From assembly GCA_964400725.1 (NCBI GenBank), contig CAYNVS010000014.1:1-64000 (forward strand): 64,000 nt of DNA, read 5' to 3'. Shown piece after piece: positions 50,491 through 60,300 of this stretch. A program made the translations under genes and the position numbers. The notes beneath the pieces were generated by a model. That model was not told the DNA's origin and did not search any database. It saw only the letters and a program-made list of their open reading frames with translations. Each line of letters starts with the position of its first letter. The stretch's first letter is position 1. Origin of the DNA: CAYNVS01 sp964400725 (GTDB taxonomy: Bacteria > Myxococcota_A > SURF-8 > CAYNVS01).

Positions 50491-52332
50491 TTACGCTTTG
50501 TAAATTATCTCCGTCGAAACCGCCGCGCCTTTGGTTCCCGAAATTTTTTCGACCTTCGAGAGCTCTAAGCCCAAACGGCCTTCGCGGGCGCACATTACAA
50601 AGTTCAACGAGTCGGCGACGAACGCTGCGGCGGCTTCCGCAGTTATGCCCGCGCTTGCGGCCAGAAGGTTTTTAATCGACTTGAGCGCGAAATCGGCGGC
50701 GCCGGAAGGAACTATCCACACAAGGCCGTCGGAAGGGAAGCTGAGGATGTCGGCTATCGGCGTAGAGGCTCCGACCGGCGAAGCGACTACGACAAGAGCC
50801 GGATCGAGAGCCGCGGCGACGCGCAGTTTGTCGCCGAGCTCGTATTCAAGGCCGTTGTATGGAATTACTATCGCGTTTGCGCTGTCGTAAACGCAGTCTT
50901 CCGCTCCAATGTAAACGACGCGCTTGCCCTGCGCCGCTTCCGCGGCTAAGTTCGCCGCGATTTCTGCGCGGGAGAGAGCCGCGCCGCCGCCGACTATTAC
51001 TTTGCCGCCTTTGCGCAGAGCAGCCGCTACCGCTTCCTTCGCTTTGGCGTCCATTTTTGCCAGCGCGTTTTTAGAGCGCGGATATTTAATAACGCGCATC
51101 CACGAATCGCCTCCGTCAGCGGCGATATATATTTTGGCCGCCAATTTGTCTGCCGCGTAAACAGAGAACGGCTCGTTCTCGACGTCTTCCAAAGCTCCGC
51201 CGCCTAAAGAGGCGAGCCTTCCCATAGCGACCAGCAGAGCGTCGGGGCAGGAGAAGCCGGAACGGCGCTCCATTGCCGCTCCGTCGCGGTACACGAACAA
51301 ATCGCCGCGGCTTGTCGCGAAAATTTCTTTTACGTTGTCGTCGGCGAGAAAGGCGGAGACGGGACCGAACTTTAAGAGCTCGGAAACTACGTGCGCTTTT
51401 ACCGCGTCGATTTCGGACGGGCTTAATTTCAATTCCTGCGCGGCGGTTGCGAGAGCTTCCTCGACCGCTTTCGCGTTCTCTTCCGAGTCGAAGTCGAATG
51501 AAAGCAAATCTTCGTTTTCGGACAGCGCGGGCTTGTCGATGACCGTTAAAAACAGCTTGGCGGCCAGTTCGGCGTTGTAAACGTCAACCGCGGGCAGTTC
51601 AAGCTCGCTGGCTTCGTATTTTTCGGGTTCGGGCTCCGGCGGGGGAGGGGGAACCGGCGCGGGCGCGGCTTTGCGCGCGGGCGCAGTCGGGGGAACCGCC
51701 GCCGATTCGCGTTTGGGAGGCATCGGGGGCGGAGGCGGAACCGGCGGAGCCGGCGGCTCGACCGACGGAGGCGGAGTTTCGGGGCCGAGGTCTTCCATTT
51801 TAACCGCGGGCATGTAGCGCGTCGGACCCAGCTTGTTGGCCATTTCCGGCGACATAGGCGGCTCTTTGTCTGGTATTTCTTCCGCCGAAAGCTCTATCGA
51901 GGGCTTTTTTGCGGTCGGCGCGAATTCCGGCTTTTTGGGCAGCGGAGGAGGCGCGGACGGGGCCGGCTTCTTCGCCAGAACGTCGGTGTTTTCTTCTTTC
52001 TTATCGCCTTCAATCTTCGTGTCGCTGCGCTGCGGCTTGGTTTCGTCCAAGTCGAAAATCATCACGTAATCGCCGATGAAGATGCGGTCGCCGCTTTTTA
52101 AAACCTGCGGCGTGGAAACGCGCGCGCCGTTCACGAAAGAGCCGTTGGTGCTCTTTCTATCGACTATGAAGTAGCGTCCCTCGCGCCTGACTATGCGGGC
52201 GTGGCGTTTGGAAACGTTGCTCGTGCCCAGATGAATGTCGCTCGTCGGTTCGCGGCCGATAGTAACTTCGTCCTGGTCGAACGTGAACTTTTTGGGCTCC
52301 TGTCCTTCTGTTTGCAGACTCAAACGAAACAT
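50491..52332 (-). CDS. FHA-domain protein fused to a degenerate CpaF-type secretion ATPase
   Basis: Residues 1-100 form a phosphothreonine-binding FHA domain: VTIGREPTSDIHL, VSKRHARI and STNGSFVNG. A Pro/Glu/Lys-rich linker (about 105-255) leads to a domain laid out like CpaF/GspE-type ATPases (LTVIDKPAL, VVSELLKFGPVSAFLADDNVKEIF). The positions of the CpaF P-loop read VGGGAALSRAEIAANLA, with no GKT; the Walker B/GEVRG stretch reads VVVASPVGAST. The fold is kept but ATP binding and hydrolysis look lost, so this is probably a pseudo-ATPase scaffold or sensor controlled by phosphorylation through the FHA domain. The start at 52332 fits AGGT eight bases upstream. No other pilus or secretion gene was seen nearby. 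Confidence 0.75.
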   Translation of the reverse strand: MFRLSLQTEGQEPKKFTFDQDEVTIGREPTSDIHLGTSNVSKRHARIVRREGRYFIVDRKSTNGSFVNGARVSTPQVLKSGDRIFIGDYVMIFDLDETKPQRSDTKIEGDKKEENTDVLAKKPAPSAPPPLPKKPEFAPTAKKPSIELSAEEIPDKEPPMSPEMANKLGPTRYMPAVKMEDLGPETPPPSVEPPAPPVPPPPPMPPKRESAAVPPTAPARKAAPAPVPPPPPEPEPEKYEASELELPAVDVYNAELAAKLFLTVIDKPALSENEDLLSFDFDSEENAKAVEEALATAAQELKLSPSEIDAVKAHVVSELLKFGPVSAFLADDNVKEIFATSRGDLFVYRDGAAMERRSGFSCPDALLVAMGRLASLGGGALEDVENEPFSVYAADKLAAKIYIAADGGDSWMRVIKYPRSKNALAKMDAKAKEAVAAALRKGGKVIVGGGAALSRAEIAANLAAEAAQGKRVVYIGAEDCVYDSANAIVIPYNGLEYELGDKLRVAAALDPALVVVASPVGASTPIADILSFPSDGLVWIVPSGAADFALKSIKNLLAASAGITAEAAAAFVADSLNFVMCAREGRLGLELSKVEKISGTKGAAVSTEIIYKA

Positions 52333-52490
52333 GGGATACCTCGTCGTCAAATAGCGATTGAGTTAGATAAATTACCGACTGAAAATTTTTCTAATTTTCT
52401 CTAATACATATCAATATGTCAAGTATAACGGATAAATTATTTTCCGCTTTTTAATAATTCTTCGCGGCGGCGGCGCGGCGGTTTCAGCGC

Positions 52491-52519
52491 AAAAAAAAGC
52501 CCGGACGTATCCGGGCTTT
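52491..52519 (-). terminator. Terminator of rpsD
   Basis: AAAGCCCGGA / TCCGGGCTTT stem with a four-base loop; on the minus strand it ends in eight T residues. Confidence 0.88.
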
Positions 52520-52541
52520 CGCTTGCGAAAAATTGGTTGAA

Positions 52542-53156
52542 TTATCTGGAGAAGAACTCGACGATGGACTGTTCCTTGACGTCCACGGGGATTTCCGCGC
52601 GGTCGGGGATGCGGACTAAACGTCCCTTCATGGCGGATGCGTCGAATTCGACGTATGATACGCGCATGAGGTCGTGGCGCTCCAAGCTCGCAAGGACGCT
52701 TTTATTCGTCTTGCTTTTTTCTTTCAGCTCAATTACGTCGCCCGCTTTAAGCTGCTGGCTGGGGATGTTGACCTTTTTGCCGTTTAGCAAAATATGGCCG
52801 TGGCCGACCAGCTGCCTCGCCGCCAAAATGGACGGCGCGAGGTGAAGTCTGAAAACGATAGTATCCAAGCGGGTTTCAAGCAGCTTGACGAGGTTTTCGC
52901 CGGTGCTGCCGGGCATTCTTTTCGCGACTTCAAATACGCGGTGGAACTGACGCTCCATAAGCGCGTATCCGAGGCGGAGCTTCTGTTTTTCAAGCAGTCG
53001 TTTGGCGTATTCCGAAATTTTTCCGCCTTTTTTCGCGCCGTGCTCGCCGGGCTTATTGGCGCGTTTGGCTAATATTTTTTGAGTCTTCGGGAATCCCGCC
53101 AGCGCGACTCCCAAATGTCTTGCCATTCTGCCTTTCGGCTTCAAAATCTTGCCCAT
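52542..53156 (-). CDS. rpsD: 30S ribosomal protein S4
   Basis: The 204-residue protein has the S4 N-terminal domain (GRMARHLGVALAGFPKTQKILAKR, PGEHGAKKGGKISEYAKRLLEKQKLR) and the RNA-binding S4 domain (RLDTIVFRLHLAPSILAARQLVGHGHILLNGKKVNIPS). S4 organises the small-subunit body and can regulate ribosomal operons. The N-terminal zinc-binding cysteines of the C+ form are absent, so this is the C- form. It is not in the usual S13-S11-S4-rpoA operon but stands alone between its own promoter and terminator; a second rpsD may exist elsewhere. The start at 53156 follows AAGAAGGT. Confidence 0.95.
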   Translation of the reverse strand: MGKILKPKGRMARHLGVALAGFPKTQKILAKRANKPGEHGAKKGGKISEYAKRLLEKQKLRLGYALMERQFHRVFEVAKRMPGSTGENLVKLLETRLDTIVFRLHLAPSILAARQLVGHGHILLNGKKVNIPSQQLKAGDVIELKEKSKTNKSVLASLERHDLMRVSYVEFDASAMKGRLVRIPDRAEIPVDVKEQSIVEFFSR

Positions 53157-53228
53157 ATTCGACCTTCTTTGCAACCTTTCAACTAAAAACAGATAAAGCT
53201 AAAAAGAACTTCCGTTACAGAGCAAATT

Positions 53229-53257
53229 TGTTTACAGTATTCGCTTTGTAAAGTCAA
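53229..53257 (-). promoter_or_regulatory. Promoter of rpsD
   Basis: On the minus strand TTGACT (53257-53252) and TAAACA (53234-53229) with a 17-base spacer, about 70 bases upstream of the start. Confidence 0.6.
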
Positions 53258-53507
53258 GTCTTTATTGACAATATAGGAAAGATTTCCGTCGATTTTTCGA
53301 CTTGTCCCATGATTTGTCTAATTAAAGCGCGCGCGCGTTCGTTTTCTACCATCGTTTAGGGGCGATTATTAACGCTTCCGCTGTGATTGTCTCTTCGTCG
53401 CTGTGTCGGATTATATGCAGTATGCAAATTTTTTTCCGCTGTATTTAGCGGGTAAGAGAATAAACATCCTCCGCAAACGGCCGTTTACGTTTTTAGTCCG
53501 CCAAATA
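53258..53507. other. Intergenic region without a recognised gene
   Basis: About 250 bases between the rpsD promoter and the terminator of the Cys-rich lipoprotein. There is one TTGACA at 53265-53270 on the plus strand without a matching -10, and a short inverted repeat CCGCT/AGCGG near 53440. No tRNA, small ORF with a ribosome-binding site or other element was seen. Confidence 0.5.
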
Positions 53508-53535
53508 AAAAGCCCGAAGTTTCCTTCGGGCTTTT
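53508..53535. terminator. Terminator of the Cys-rich lipoprotein gene
   Basis: AAAAGCCCGAAG / CTTCGGGCTTTT stem (53508-53519 with 53524-53535), TTTC loop. It lies directly after the minus-strand gene and is nearly symmetric, so it can act both ways. Confidence 0.85.
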
Positions 53536-53555
53536 ATTTTAAAGTTTGGGTGGGG

Positions 53556-54530
53556 TTACATGCAGTGTCCCATAATGCAGGCGCCGGAGCAGCATTCCGA
53601 CACGCCTTCGATGCAGGGCGAGGTCGGCGGCAGGCAGGCGGCCTGAACCGGCGGAGGACCTTCGCGGTCGGAGTCGCCGGTCTGCGTCTTTTCGCAGACG
53701 TAGCAGGTGTCGGCGGCGCAGCGATAACCGCTCTGGCAGACCGGGCAATTGAGCTGTACGCAGGAGCCGCCGGAGCAGGCGTAATTCTGCGGGCACGGAG
53801 GCGAGCACGGAGCGTCGCAGTACCAAGAGGTGGTATTGTAGTTGCAAGCCTGACCCGACGCGCACGGCGTAGCGCAGCACTCGCAGTGGCCGGTTACGCT
53901 GTTGCATTTGCCTTCGCCGGTGGCGCAGGAGCCGCTGGTGCACTTGTCTATGCAGGTGCGGCTTGGGCCGCAGATTTTGCCGGCCGGGCACTCGGAGTCG
54001 GATTTGCAGGACGACGGAGCTTCTTCGGGTTCGGGATCCGGGTCGCTTGTTTCTACGATAGTCTCTTCCGTTTCGACGAGGTCTTCGTCGCCGGGAAGAG
54101 CTTCCTCGTCGCCGTCGACGTCGCCGCAAACCGGGTTGGCGCAAGGAGAAGGATCGCCGATGCAGGAGCCGTCTTTGCAAGTTTGGCAGGGCGTTTTGCA
54201 GTCGGAGTTTTTAAAGCAGGCTTTGCTGTTGTTTAGGCATTTGCCGCATTCGCAGTATTTGGCTTCGCCGCATTCGGCGTGAGTGGTGCAGGCGCCGTTT
54301 TCGCTAGCTTCCTGTTCCGCGGGGTCGCCGTCAACGATGGCGACGCATTTGCCGACCGTCGTAATGGGATCAATCTGGCAGACCGGCAACGAGGTGGGGC
54401 AGTCTCTCTCGGTAGTGCAAATAATTTCCTTGCCGCCCTTGGCGCCGGACGAGCTGCACGCGGCGACAGAAACGGCCAATAACGCCGCCAATGCGGCCAA
54501 CAACGCTAACGTCAAATTGCGATTCGTCAT
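53556..54530 (-). CDS. Cysteine-rich lipoprotein
   Basis: A lipoprotein signal (lipobox VAAC, Cys25) is followed by 300 residues with about 50 cysteines in irregular pairs: CTTHAECGEAKYCECGKC, CKSDSECPAGKICGP, CECCATPCASGQAC and CNYNTTSWYC. An acidic Glu/Asp/Pro-rich stretch (residues about 160-185) splits two Cys-rich halves. Such disulfide-stabilised modules (Dickkopf/EB-like layout) are frequent in surface lipoproteins of Myxococcota. No enzyme motif is present. The protein is likely a surface adhesin or binding protein that needs extracytoplasmic disulfide formation. It is transcribed alone, diverging from the spermidine-synthase-like gene. Confidence 0.65.
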   Translation of the reverse strand: MTNRNLTLALLAALAALLAVSVAACSSSGAKGGKEIICTTERDCPTSLPVCQIDPITTVGKCVAIVDGDPAEQEASENGACTTHAECGEAKYCECGKCLNNSKACFKNSDCKTPCQTCKDGSCIGDPSPCANPVCGDVDGDEEALPGDEDLVETEETIVETSDPDPEPEEAPSSCKSDSECPAGKICGPSRTCIDKCTSGSCATGEGKCNSVTGHCECCATPCASGQACNYNTTSWYCDAPCSPPCPQNYACSGGSCVQLNCPVCQSGYRCAADTCYVCEKTQTGDSDREGPPPVQAACLPPTSPCIEGVSECCSGACIMGHCM

Positions 54531-54807
54531 GGTAAATACCTCTTATTGCATCCTCAAAGTAATGACGAAAACTGCTTTGAAATAGAAACAACCTTTCTAT
54601 ATCAAATTAAATTTTAACGGAATATTCAATGCGTGTCAAATTTTTATTATTGCCGTCAAATTAAAAACGCCCATTAATTCACTATTATATATGTAATAAG
54701 CCCAAAATGAAACGACGAAAAATCTATTAGTATTTTTTATCGCTTTTTATTCCATTTGGCCTCGAAGGTTTCAAAGAATAATAATTCGTCCCCTCGCTAT
54801 TATAATA

Positions 54808-54836
54808 TTGACCCCCGATAACTATACTGATAAATA
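54808..54836 (+). promoter_or_regulatory. Promoter of the synthase-like/MBOAT operon
   Basis: TTGACC (54808-54813) and TAAATA (54831-54836) with a 17-base spacer, just before the GAAGGAGGG ribosome-binding site. The remaining AT-rich DNA of the divergent region 54531-54807 shows no other element. Confidence 0.6.
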
Positions 54837-54863
54837 AATCAAATTGCTTGAAGGAGGGTTTCG

Positions 54864-57320
54864 ATGAAATTTGTCGGCATTTTACTGATTTCCATCGCCG
54901 CGCTCGTGTTGGAAGTTCTTCAAATGAGAATTTACTCCCTAGCGATCTGGCACCACTTGGCGTACATGGTAATCACGGTCGCGCTGCTGGGCTTCTCGGC
55001 CGCAGGCAGCGCGCTCGTCGCGTTTCCAAGCCTCGCCCCTTCGATTGGACTTTACAAGCGCCTGTCTGTTTACGCGGCGCTCTTTTCCGTTTCGGTCATA
55101 CTCGCGTTCATTATTACCGGGCGTCTGCCGCTGGACACCTTCCAGCTTCTTCCGCCGCCCAACGAGGCGTCGGCTCCCGTTCCCATCGGGCACAATAAAA
55201 TAATTCACCTGTTTTACGTTTTCATTTACTACTTGTCTCTGTTGCCGCCGTATTTTTTTGCCGGATTGATTATTTCTTCGGTTTTCATAGCCGAGCGGGC
55301 CGGCGTCTCAAAAATTTATTTTTATAACCTTCTAGGCAGCGCTCTGGGAAGTTTCGGAGTCGTGGCGTTGATAGCGCCGGTAACCGGCGAGGGGCTGATT
55401 ATCGTGGTGGCCGCGCTTGGGTTAATGGCCTCGCTTGCGTTCATACTCGCGGAGACCGAACTGCCCAAAAGCAAAATGATTATTACGGCCTTCGCGCTGC
55501 TTGCGGCGGTCTGCGTTCTTTTTCCGATACGCGACCATGTTTTCGTCATAAAAGTGGCGGAAACGAAGGCGCTGGGCATGTTTGAGAAGTTCAATCCGAC
55601 GCTTAAACACGAATACAAGAAGTGGGATCCGATTGCGCGTATCGACGTGGTGGGCTACGACAACAAGAGTTTTGACAACCAGTTCTTCCGCGAATCCCCG
55701 TCAAAGGTTATAACCATCGACGGCGACGCGTTTACTTTTCTTTTCAGCTTTCCTAAACCGTGGCCCGAGTACGAGCCGCTGAGCCGCACGATGTACTCGT
55801 CGGCGTATTTTCTAAAACCTGAACCTGAAAAAGTTCTCATCGTCGGGCTGGGCGGCGGCATCGACGTCGCCACCGCGCTTCATCACAAAGCGAAAGACAT
55901 AACGGCGGTTGAAATCAACGCCGCGATGATAGACGCCACCGGCAGGGCTTTTGCTGAATGGGACCATAATCTTTATCAACAGCCGCAGGTCAAAATCGTG
56001 CACAGCGAGGGGCGCAGTTTTCTAAAGCGCGACAAAGGCAAATACGACGTAATTCAGATGAGCGGCGTAGATACGTGGAGCGGCGTGGCGAGCGGAGCTT
56101 ACGTTTTAAGCGAGAACTACCTTTACACGGTAGAAGCGATGCGCGAATACCTGTCGCGTCTTAACGACGACGGCGTGCTTTGCATAATCCGCTGGCTATT
56201 CTTCCCTCCGCGGGAAACGCTGCGTTTGGCGAGCGTCGCGGCGGAAGCTCTTAAGACTTTCGGCGTCAATGAGCCCGATAAGCACATCGCGGTGATAACT
56301 CACCATATGTTCGGCGCGATGCTCATTAAGCTGAACCCCTTTACGCCCAAGGACGTCGAGGCTGTGATTAAGGCGCAGGGGCCTACGTTCGACGGAAGCC
56401 ATTTAGGCGCTCTTGTCGTCCCGACGATACCCGGCAACACGCCTTTCCACGAAATGCTCGCGCTTTACTCCAAAGGCGACAAGCCGGCGCTTGAAAAATA
56501 TTTCGAGGATTACCGCTTCAATATAACCCCGGTGTTCGACGACAAGCCGTTCTTCTTCAGCTATTACAAATGGCGAGACTTCTTCGGCAAGCAGCTGGGC
56601 GCGGGCGGCAGCGTGGAGGCGATGTTTCCCGTCGGTTTATGGGTGCTGCTTCTTTCGCTCGTTCAAGCGGCGATATTCTCGGTTATTCTTATCCTTCTGC
56701 CTGTTTACATCCGGAAAAAGCGAGAGGTTTTCCCGTCGGAATTCAAAATGCCTTTCCAGACGCCGGTTATTTTCTACTTCGCATGCCTCGGAATCGGCTA
56801 TATGACGATTGAAATTGCGCTTATGCAGAAGCTCGTGCTGTATCTGGGGCATCCGTCTTATTCCATAGCCGTAACGCTGGCGACGTTGCTGCTGTTCAGC
56901 GGGCTTGGCAGTTTGTTCATCGGCGGAATAAAGGCTTCGCTGCGCACTCTTTCGCTCGTACTGCCCGTTCTTGCGGTCGTGGGAATCGCGGATTTGGCGT
57001 TTATTCTGCCAAAAATCGCGGCGAACACGCTGGGCGCTCCTTTCGCGATAAGAACTATTATCGCCGTCAGCGTAATTGCGCCTATCGCGTTTTTAATGGG
57101 AATGCCTTTTCCGCTGGCGATGCGCATGCTCGGGTACAACTCGATGATAGCGGAAAAACTGATACCCTGGGCGTTTGCGGCAAACGGCGCGATGTCGGTC
57201 GTCGCGTCCATCGGAGCGATAGCGCTGGCGATGGCGCTTGGCTTCAACGCGGTTCTGCTTATCGGCTTCGGTTTCTACGCGCTGGCTTACGGCTGCGTGT
57301 GGTGGTGGAGAAAGAGCTGA
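54864..57320 (+). CDS. Multi-membrane spermidine-synthase-like protein A
   Basis: The 818-residue protein has N-terminal membrane helices (about 1-235: GILLISIAALVLEVLQMR, MVITVALLGFSAAGSALVAF, YFFAGLIISSVFI), a soluble spermidine-synthase-like domain (about 240-570) and C-terminal helices (about 590-818). The SAM/dcSAM motif VLIVGLGGGIDVATALHH and the acidic TAVEINAAMID strand are intact. The catalytic strand reads YDVIQMSGVDTWSG where aminopropyltransferases have a VDSTDP-type loop, so the first acidic residue is lost and polyamine synthesis is uncertain. It may be a SAM-dependent transferase tied to the membrane. A strong site (GGAGGG) precedes ATG 54864. A paralogue lies two genes further on. 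Confidence 0.75.
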   Translation: MKFVGILLISIAALVLEVLQMRIYSLAIWHHLAYMVITVALLGFSAAGSALVAFPSLAPSIGLYKRLSVYAALFSVSVILAFIITGRLPLDTFQLLPPPNEASAPVPIGHNKIIHLFYVFIYYLSLLPPYFFAGLIISSVFIAERAGVSKIYFYNLLGSALGSFGVVALIAPVTGEGLIIVVAALGLMASLAFILAETELPKSKMIITAFALLAAVCVLFPIRDHVFVIKVAETKALGMFEKFNPTLKHEYKKWDPIARIDVVGYDNKSFDNQFFRESPSKVITIDGDAFTFLFSFPKPWPEYEPLSRTMYSSAYFLKPEPEKVLIVGLGGGIDVATALHHKAKDITAVEINAAMIDATGRAFAEWDHNLYQQPQVKIVHSEGRSFLKRDKGKYDVIQMSGVDTWSGVASGAYVLSENYLYTVEAMREYLSRLNDDGVLCIIRWLFFPPRETLRLASVAAEALKTFGVNEPDKHIAVITHHMFGAMLIKLNPFTPKDVEAVIKAQGPTFDGSHLGALVVPTIPGNTPFHEMLALYSKGDKPALEKYFEDYRFNITPVFDDKPFFFSYYKWRDFFGKQLGAGGSVEAMFPVGLWVLLLSLVQAAIFSVILILLPVYIRKKREVFPSEFKMPFQTPVIFYFACLGIGYMTIEIALMQKLVLYLGHPSYSIAVTLATLLLFSGLGSLFIGGIKASLRTLSLVLPVLAVVGIADLAFILPKIAANTLGAPFAIRTIIAVSVIAPIAFLMGMPFPLAMRMLGYNSMIAEKLIPWAFAANGAMSVVASIGAIALAMALGFNAVLLIGFGFYALAYGCVWWWRKS

Positions 57321-57362
57321 TTACTTTGCGCCTGCAAAACGCGCTTCTTTGAGTCGATAAAA

Positions 57363-60300
57363 ATGTTTAGAAATCCCGACGAAACGTGGAAAAGGGCATT
57401 GGGAGCCGCTTTCTTCATCGCGGCGTCCTACTTTACCTTGAACGGCGCCTTCTCGGCGTTCGCCATGTATCACCCGTTCCCTTCATTCTTTATGGCGTTC
57501 GGGCTGGGCCTCTTCGTTTTCGGAGACAGGTTCCTTCCGCTCGCCCATAAAGTATTTTTCCGCTCCGGCGGCAAATGGTTTTGGACTATTTTATTCTTTA
57601 TTTTAGGGACGGGCGCCTCGGCGTACTTCGCCTACTACTTCCTCGAAGCGGTTCCGCACACGCTTGACGGAACCGTTTATCACATGCAGTCGAAGATATT
57701 CGCGTCTGGGCATCTTCAGCTTAAAAGCATGAAGATGCCAGAGTTCTTCGAATACGTCTTTATGATAAACGACGGACGTTACTTCGCGCTCTTTCAGCCG
57801 CTTTGGCCTGCGGTAATGGCGATTGGCACAATTTTTGGCGCGCCGTGGTTCGTAAACCCCGTTCTCGCCGGTTTCGCGCTTTCGTTTACCTACCTGCTGG
57901 GGCGCCGGACGCTGGGCGAAACGGTCGCCAGACTTGGAACCGCGTTCCTGCTTGTCAGCCCGCTGTTTCTCGGCATTTCCGCGACGATGCTCAATCATCC
58001 GCTTTGCATGCTGCTTACGGTTATGGCGTTTTTCTGCGTCGTCAAGGCGCACCAAGACCGCAAAGGATGGCCTGCCGTCATAGCGGGAGCGCTTATGGGG
58101 CTGCTGTTCGTTACGCGCACGCTCGACGCCCTGGTTACGGCTCCGCTCGTATTGGGCTTCGTCGTAATGTCGGTCGGTCGAAACCGCTACGGACGTTTGC
58201 ACGCGGTTTGGGCGCTCTTAGCCGCGGTTTCATTGGGCTCGCTGCAATTCCTTTACAACTATCTTCAGACCGGCGGCTGGTTCTACTTCCCTCAGGACGA
58301 CTACTTCAACATGTCGGAACCGATTAAAAACTGCCACAGGCTCGGCTTCGGCAAAGGCGTCGGCTGTCCGGTCATTCATCCGCTCGATTATTTCCCCAAC
58401 GGTTTTACGCCGTCGGACGCCGTTTACGTAACTCACCGGCGTCTTTCCACCTTCGTCGGCACGACGAGCGGCTACATGGGCTTTTTCCTGCTTATATACG
58501 CGGGGCTTGGCTTTTTGAGAAAACGCTCGGCTTACCGTTACTTTTTCTTCGCTCAATTCCTCGCTCTCGTCGTCGGTTACTTTTTCTTCTACTTTCACGG
58601 CGTCTGGGGGCGTTATTACTACTCGGCGATTCCGTTCCTTACGCTGCTAATGGCCGACTCGGTCGTCGGTTTCTACGGCGCCGCTCAACGTTTCGGCGAT
58701 GAGAAAATACCCAAACTCAAATCGCTGCTGTCGGCGGTTCCGGCAGCGGTTGGATTATGCGTAATCCTTTTCCTTTCTTTGGTTTTCGTCCCGATATTCA
58801 CCAAGGAGCTGTCGTATCACTTCTACGGCGTTTCGTCCGAGTTGGAGCGGCAGGTCAAGGCGCAGAAACTTCAAAACGCGATAGTATTTTTGCATCCGCA
58901 GTTTTACGGCAACGGCTATCACATGCAGACGACCGACCCTGAAAGCTCCGACGTAATGTATGTAATGGATTTGGGGCCTCACAACCAGAACATCGTCAAC
59001 ATGTACCCAGACCGCAAGCCGTACATTTTCCGGATGCCGCATTGGAGGCTTGAGCCTTTCGACATTAAGCCGAACTACGACAAATTTACGATTCTTCCGG
59101 CCGCTAAACCTCCGCGGGTGGCCACCGGCGGCGAATACGCCAGCCGGATATGGTTGAACAATTTCCCGCGCAACGGCCATGACCCCAACCCGCTTGATCC
59201 GCCGGAATACGCGCTGACGCTCTTTGGAACGGGCGTAGGCAATTACATGGAGTTCCGTAATTATGTATTTAAAAGCGGAATGTACGACGTTACGATGCGG
59301 TATTCGGTCAACGAGCTTTCGTGCGACTTCCGCATGATTATCGACGGCAAACCCGCGGGCGGCCTCATTAAAGGCTATTCCAAAGAGCCTTATACGCGCT
59401 CCGTCCGTCTTGAGCCTTCAATACCGCTGCCCAAAGGGGAAATTCTATTTCGCGCCGATATTGTCGGCAAGGACGAACAGTCCAAAGGATGCCTCGTAAC
59501 TCTGCTGAGCTTCGAGCTTGAAAGAGCTGGAGACCTGCCGCCCGGCGCGCCAGAAGAAGCCGCGCCTCTTCCTCCGCTGACCAAAGCGATTCACAAGCAT
59601 GCCAACGATTCCAGCGCCGACGCGATGAGCGGAGACATGGTCTATTACTATTACAAATACAAGGCGCATTATCAGCCTCATTTCTTATTGTGGCTGCTGC
59701 TGGCGATTCCCATAATCTACGTCGTCCGCGTTCGGGGAACGGCGAGGCAGGCGCTCGTTCTCGCGCTTTCTATTCTTTTCTTGATGGTTTTATGGGGCGC
59801 CGTTTACGGTCTCGTATTGTGCATGGTTCCGGTCGCCGCCTATTGGGCGGGCGGCAGGCTGTACCAAATAAAAAATGCGGCAAAGCGAAAACTTTGGCTC
59901 GCCGCGGCGATTATTGCGCTGCTGGCGACGTACGCCGCGCTGCTCATTAACGAGCAGCCGGTTTTGCACGAAAACCGCTTCCGCTTTTTCGTCATACCGT
60001 TTTTGCACATCGCGGGAGTCGCCTACATGGTTCCCAAACTGGTTCACTACCTAGTAGAGCGCTCCAAGGGAACTATAAAAGACTACGATATTCTTACGAC
60101 GCTCGTTTATTTCCTCTACTTCCCGACGCTCCGCCTCGGCCCGGTGGAGCGCTACCCGCAGTTCCGCGAATCGCTAATCGAAGGCTGCAATCTGCGCAAA
60201 TACAACCGCGACGACATAATTTACGGCTTCTACCGAATAGGACTTGGCGTCGTTAAAAGCGCGCTGTTCCTCGGCTTCTTCGAGCAGTTTACCGGCACTT

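Noticed and set aside
53403..54585. Long plus-strand ORFs over the Cys-rich lipoprotein
   Set aside because: They are mirror frames of a Cys-rich coding region, lack ribosome-binding sites and give biased repeats of Ala/Gly/Val/Arg with no fold.
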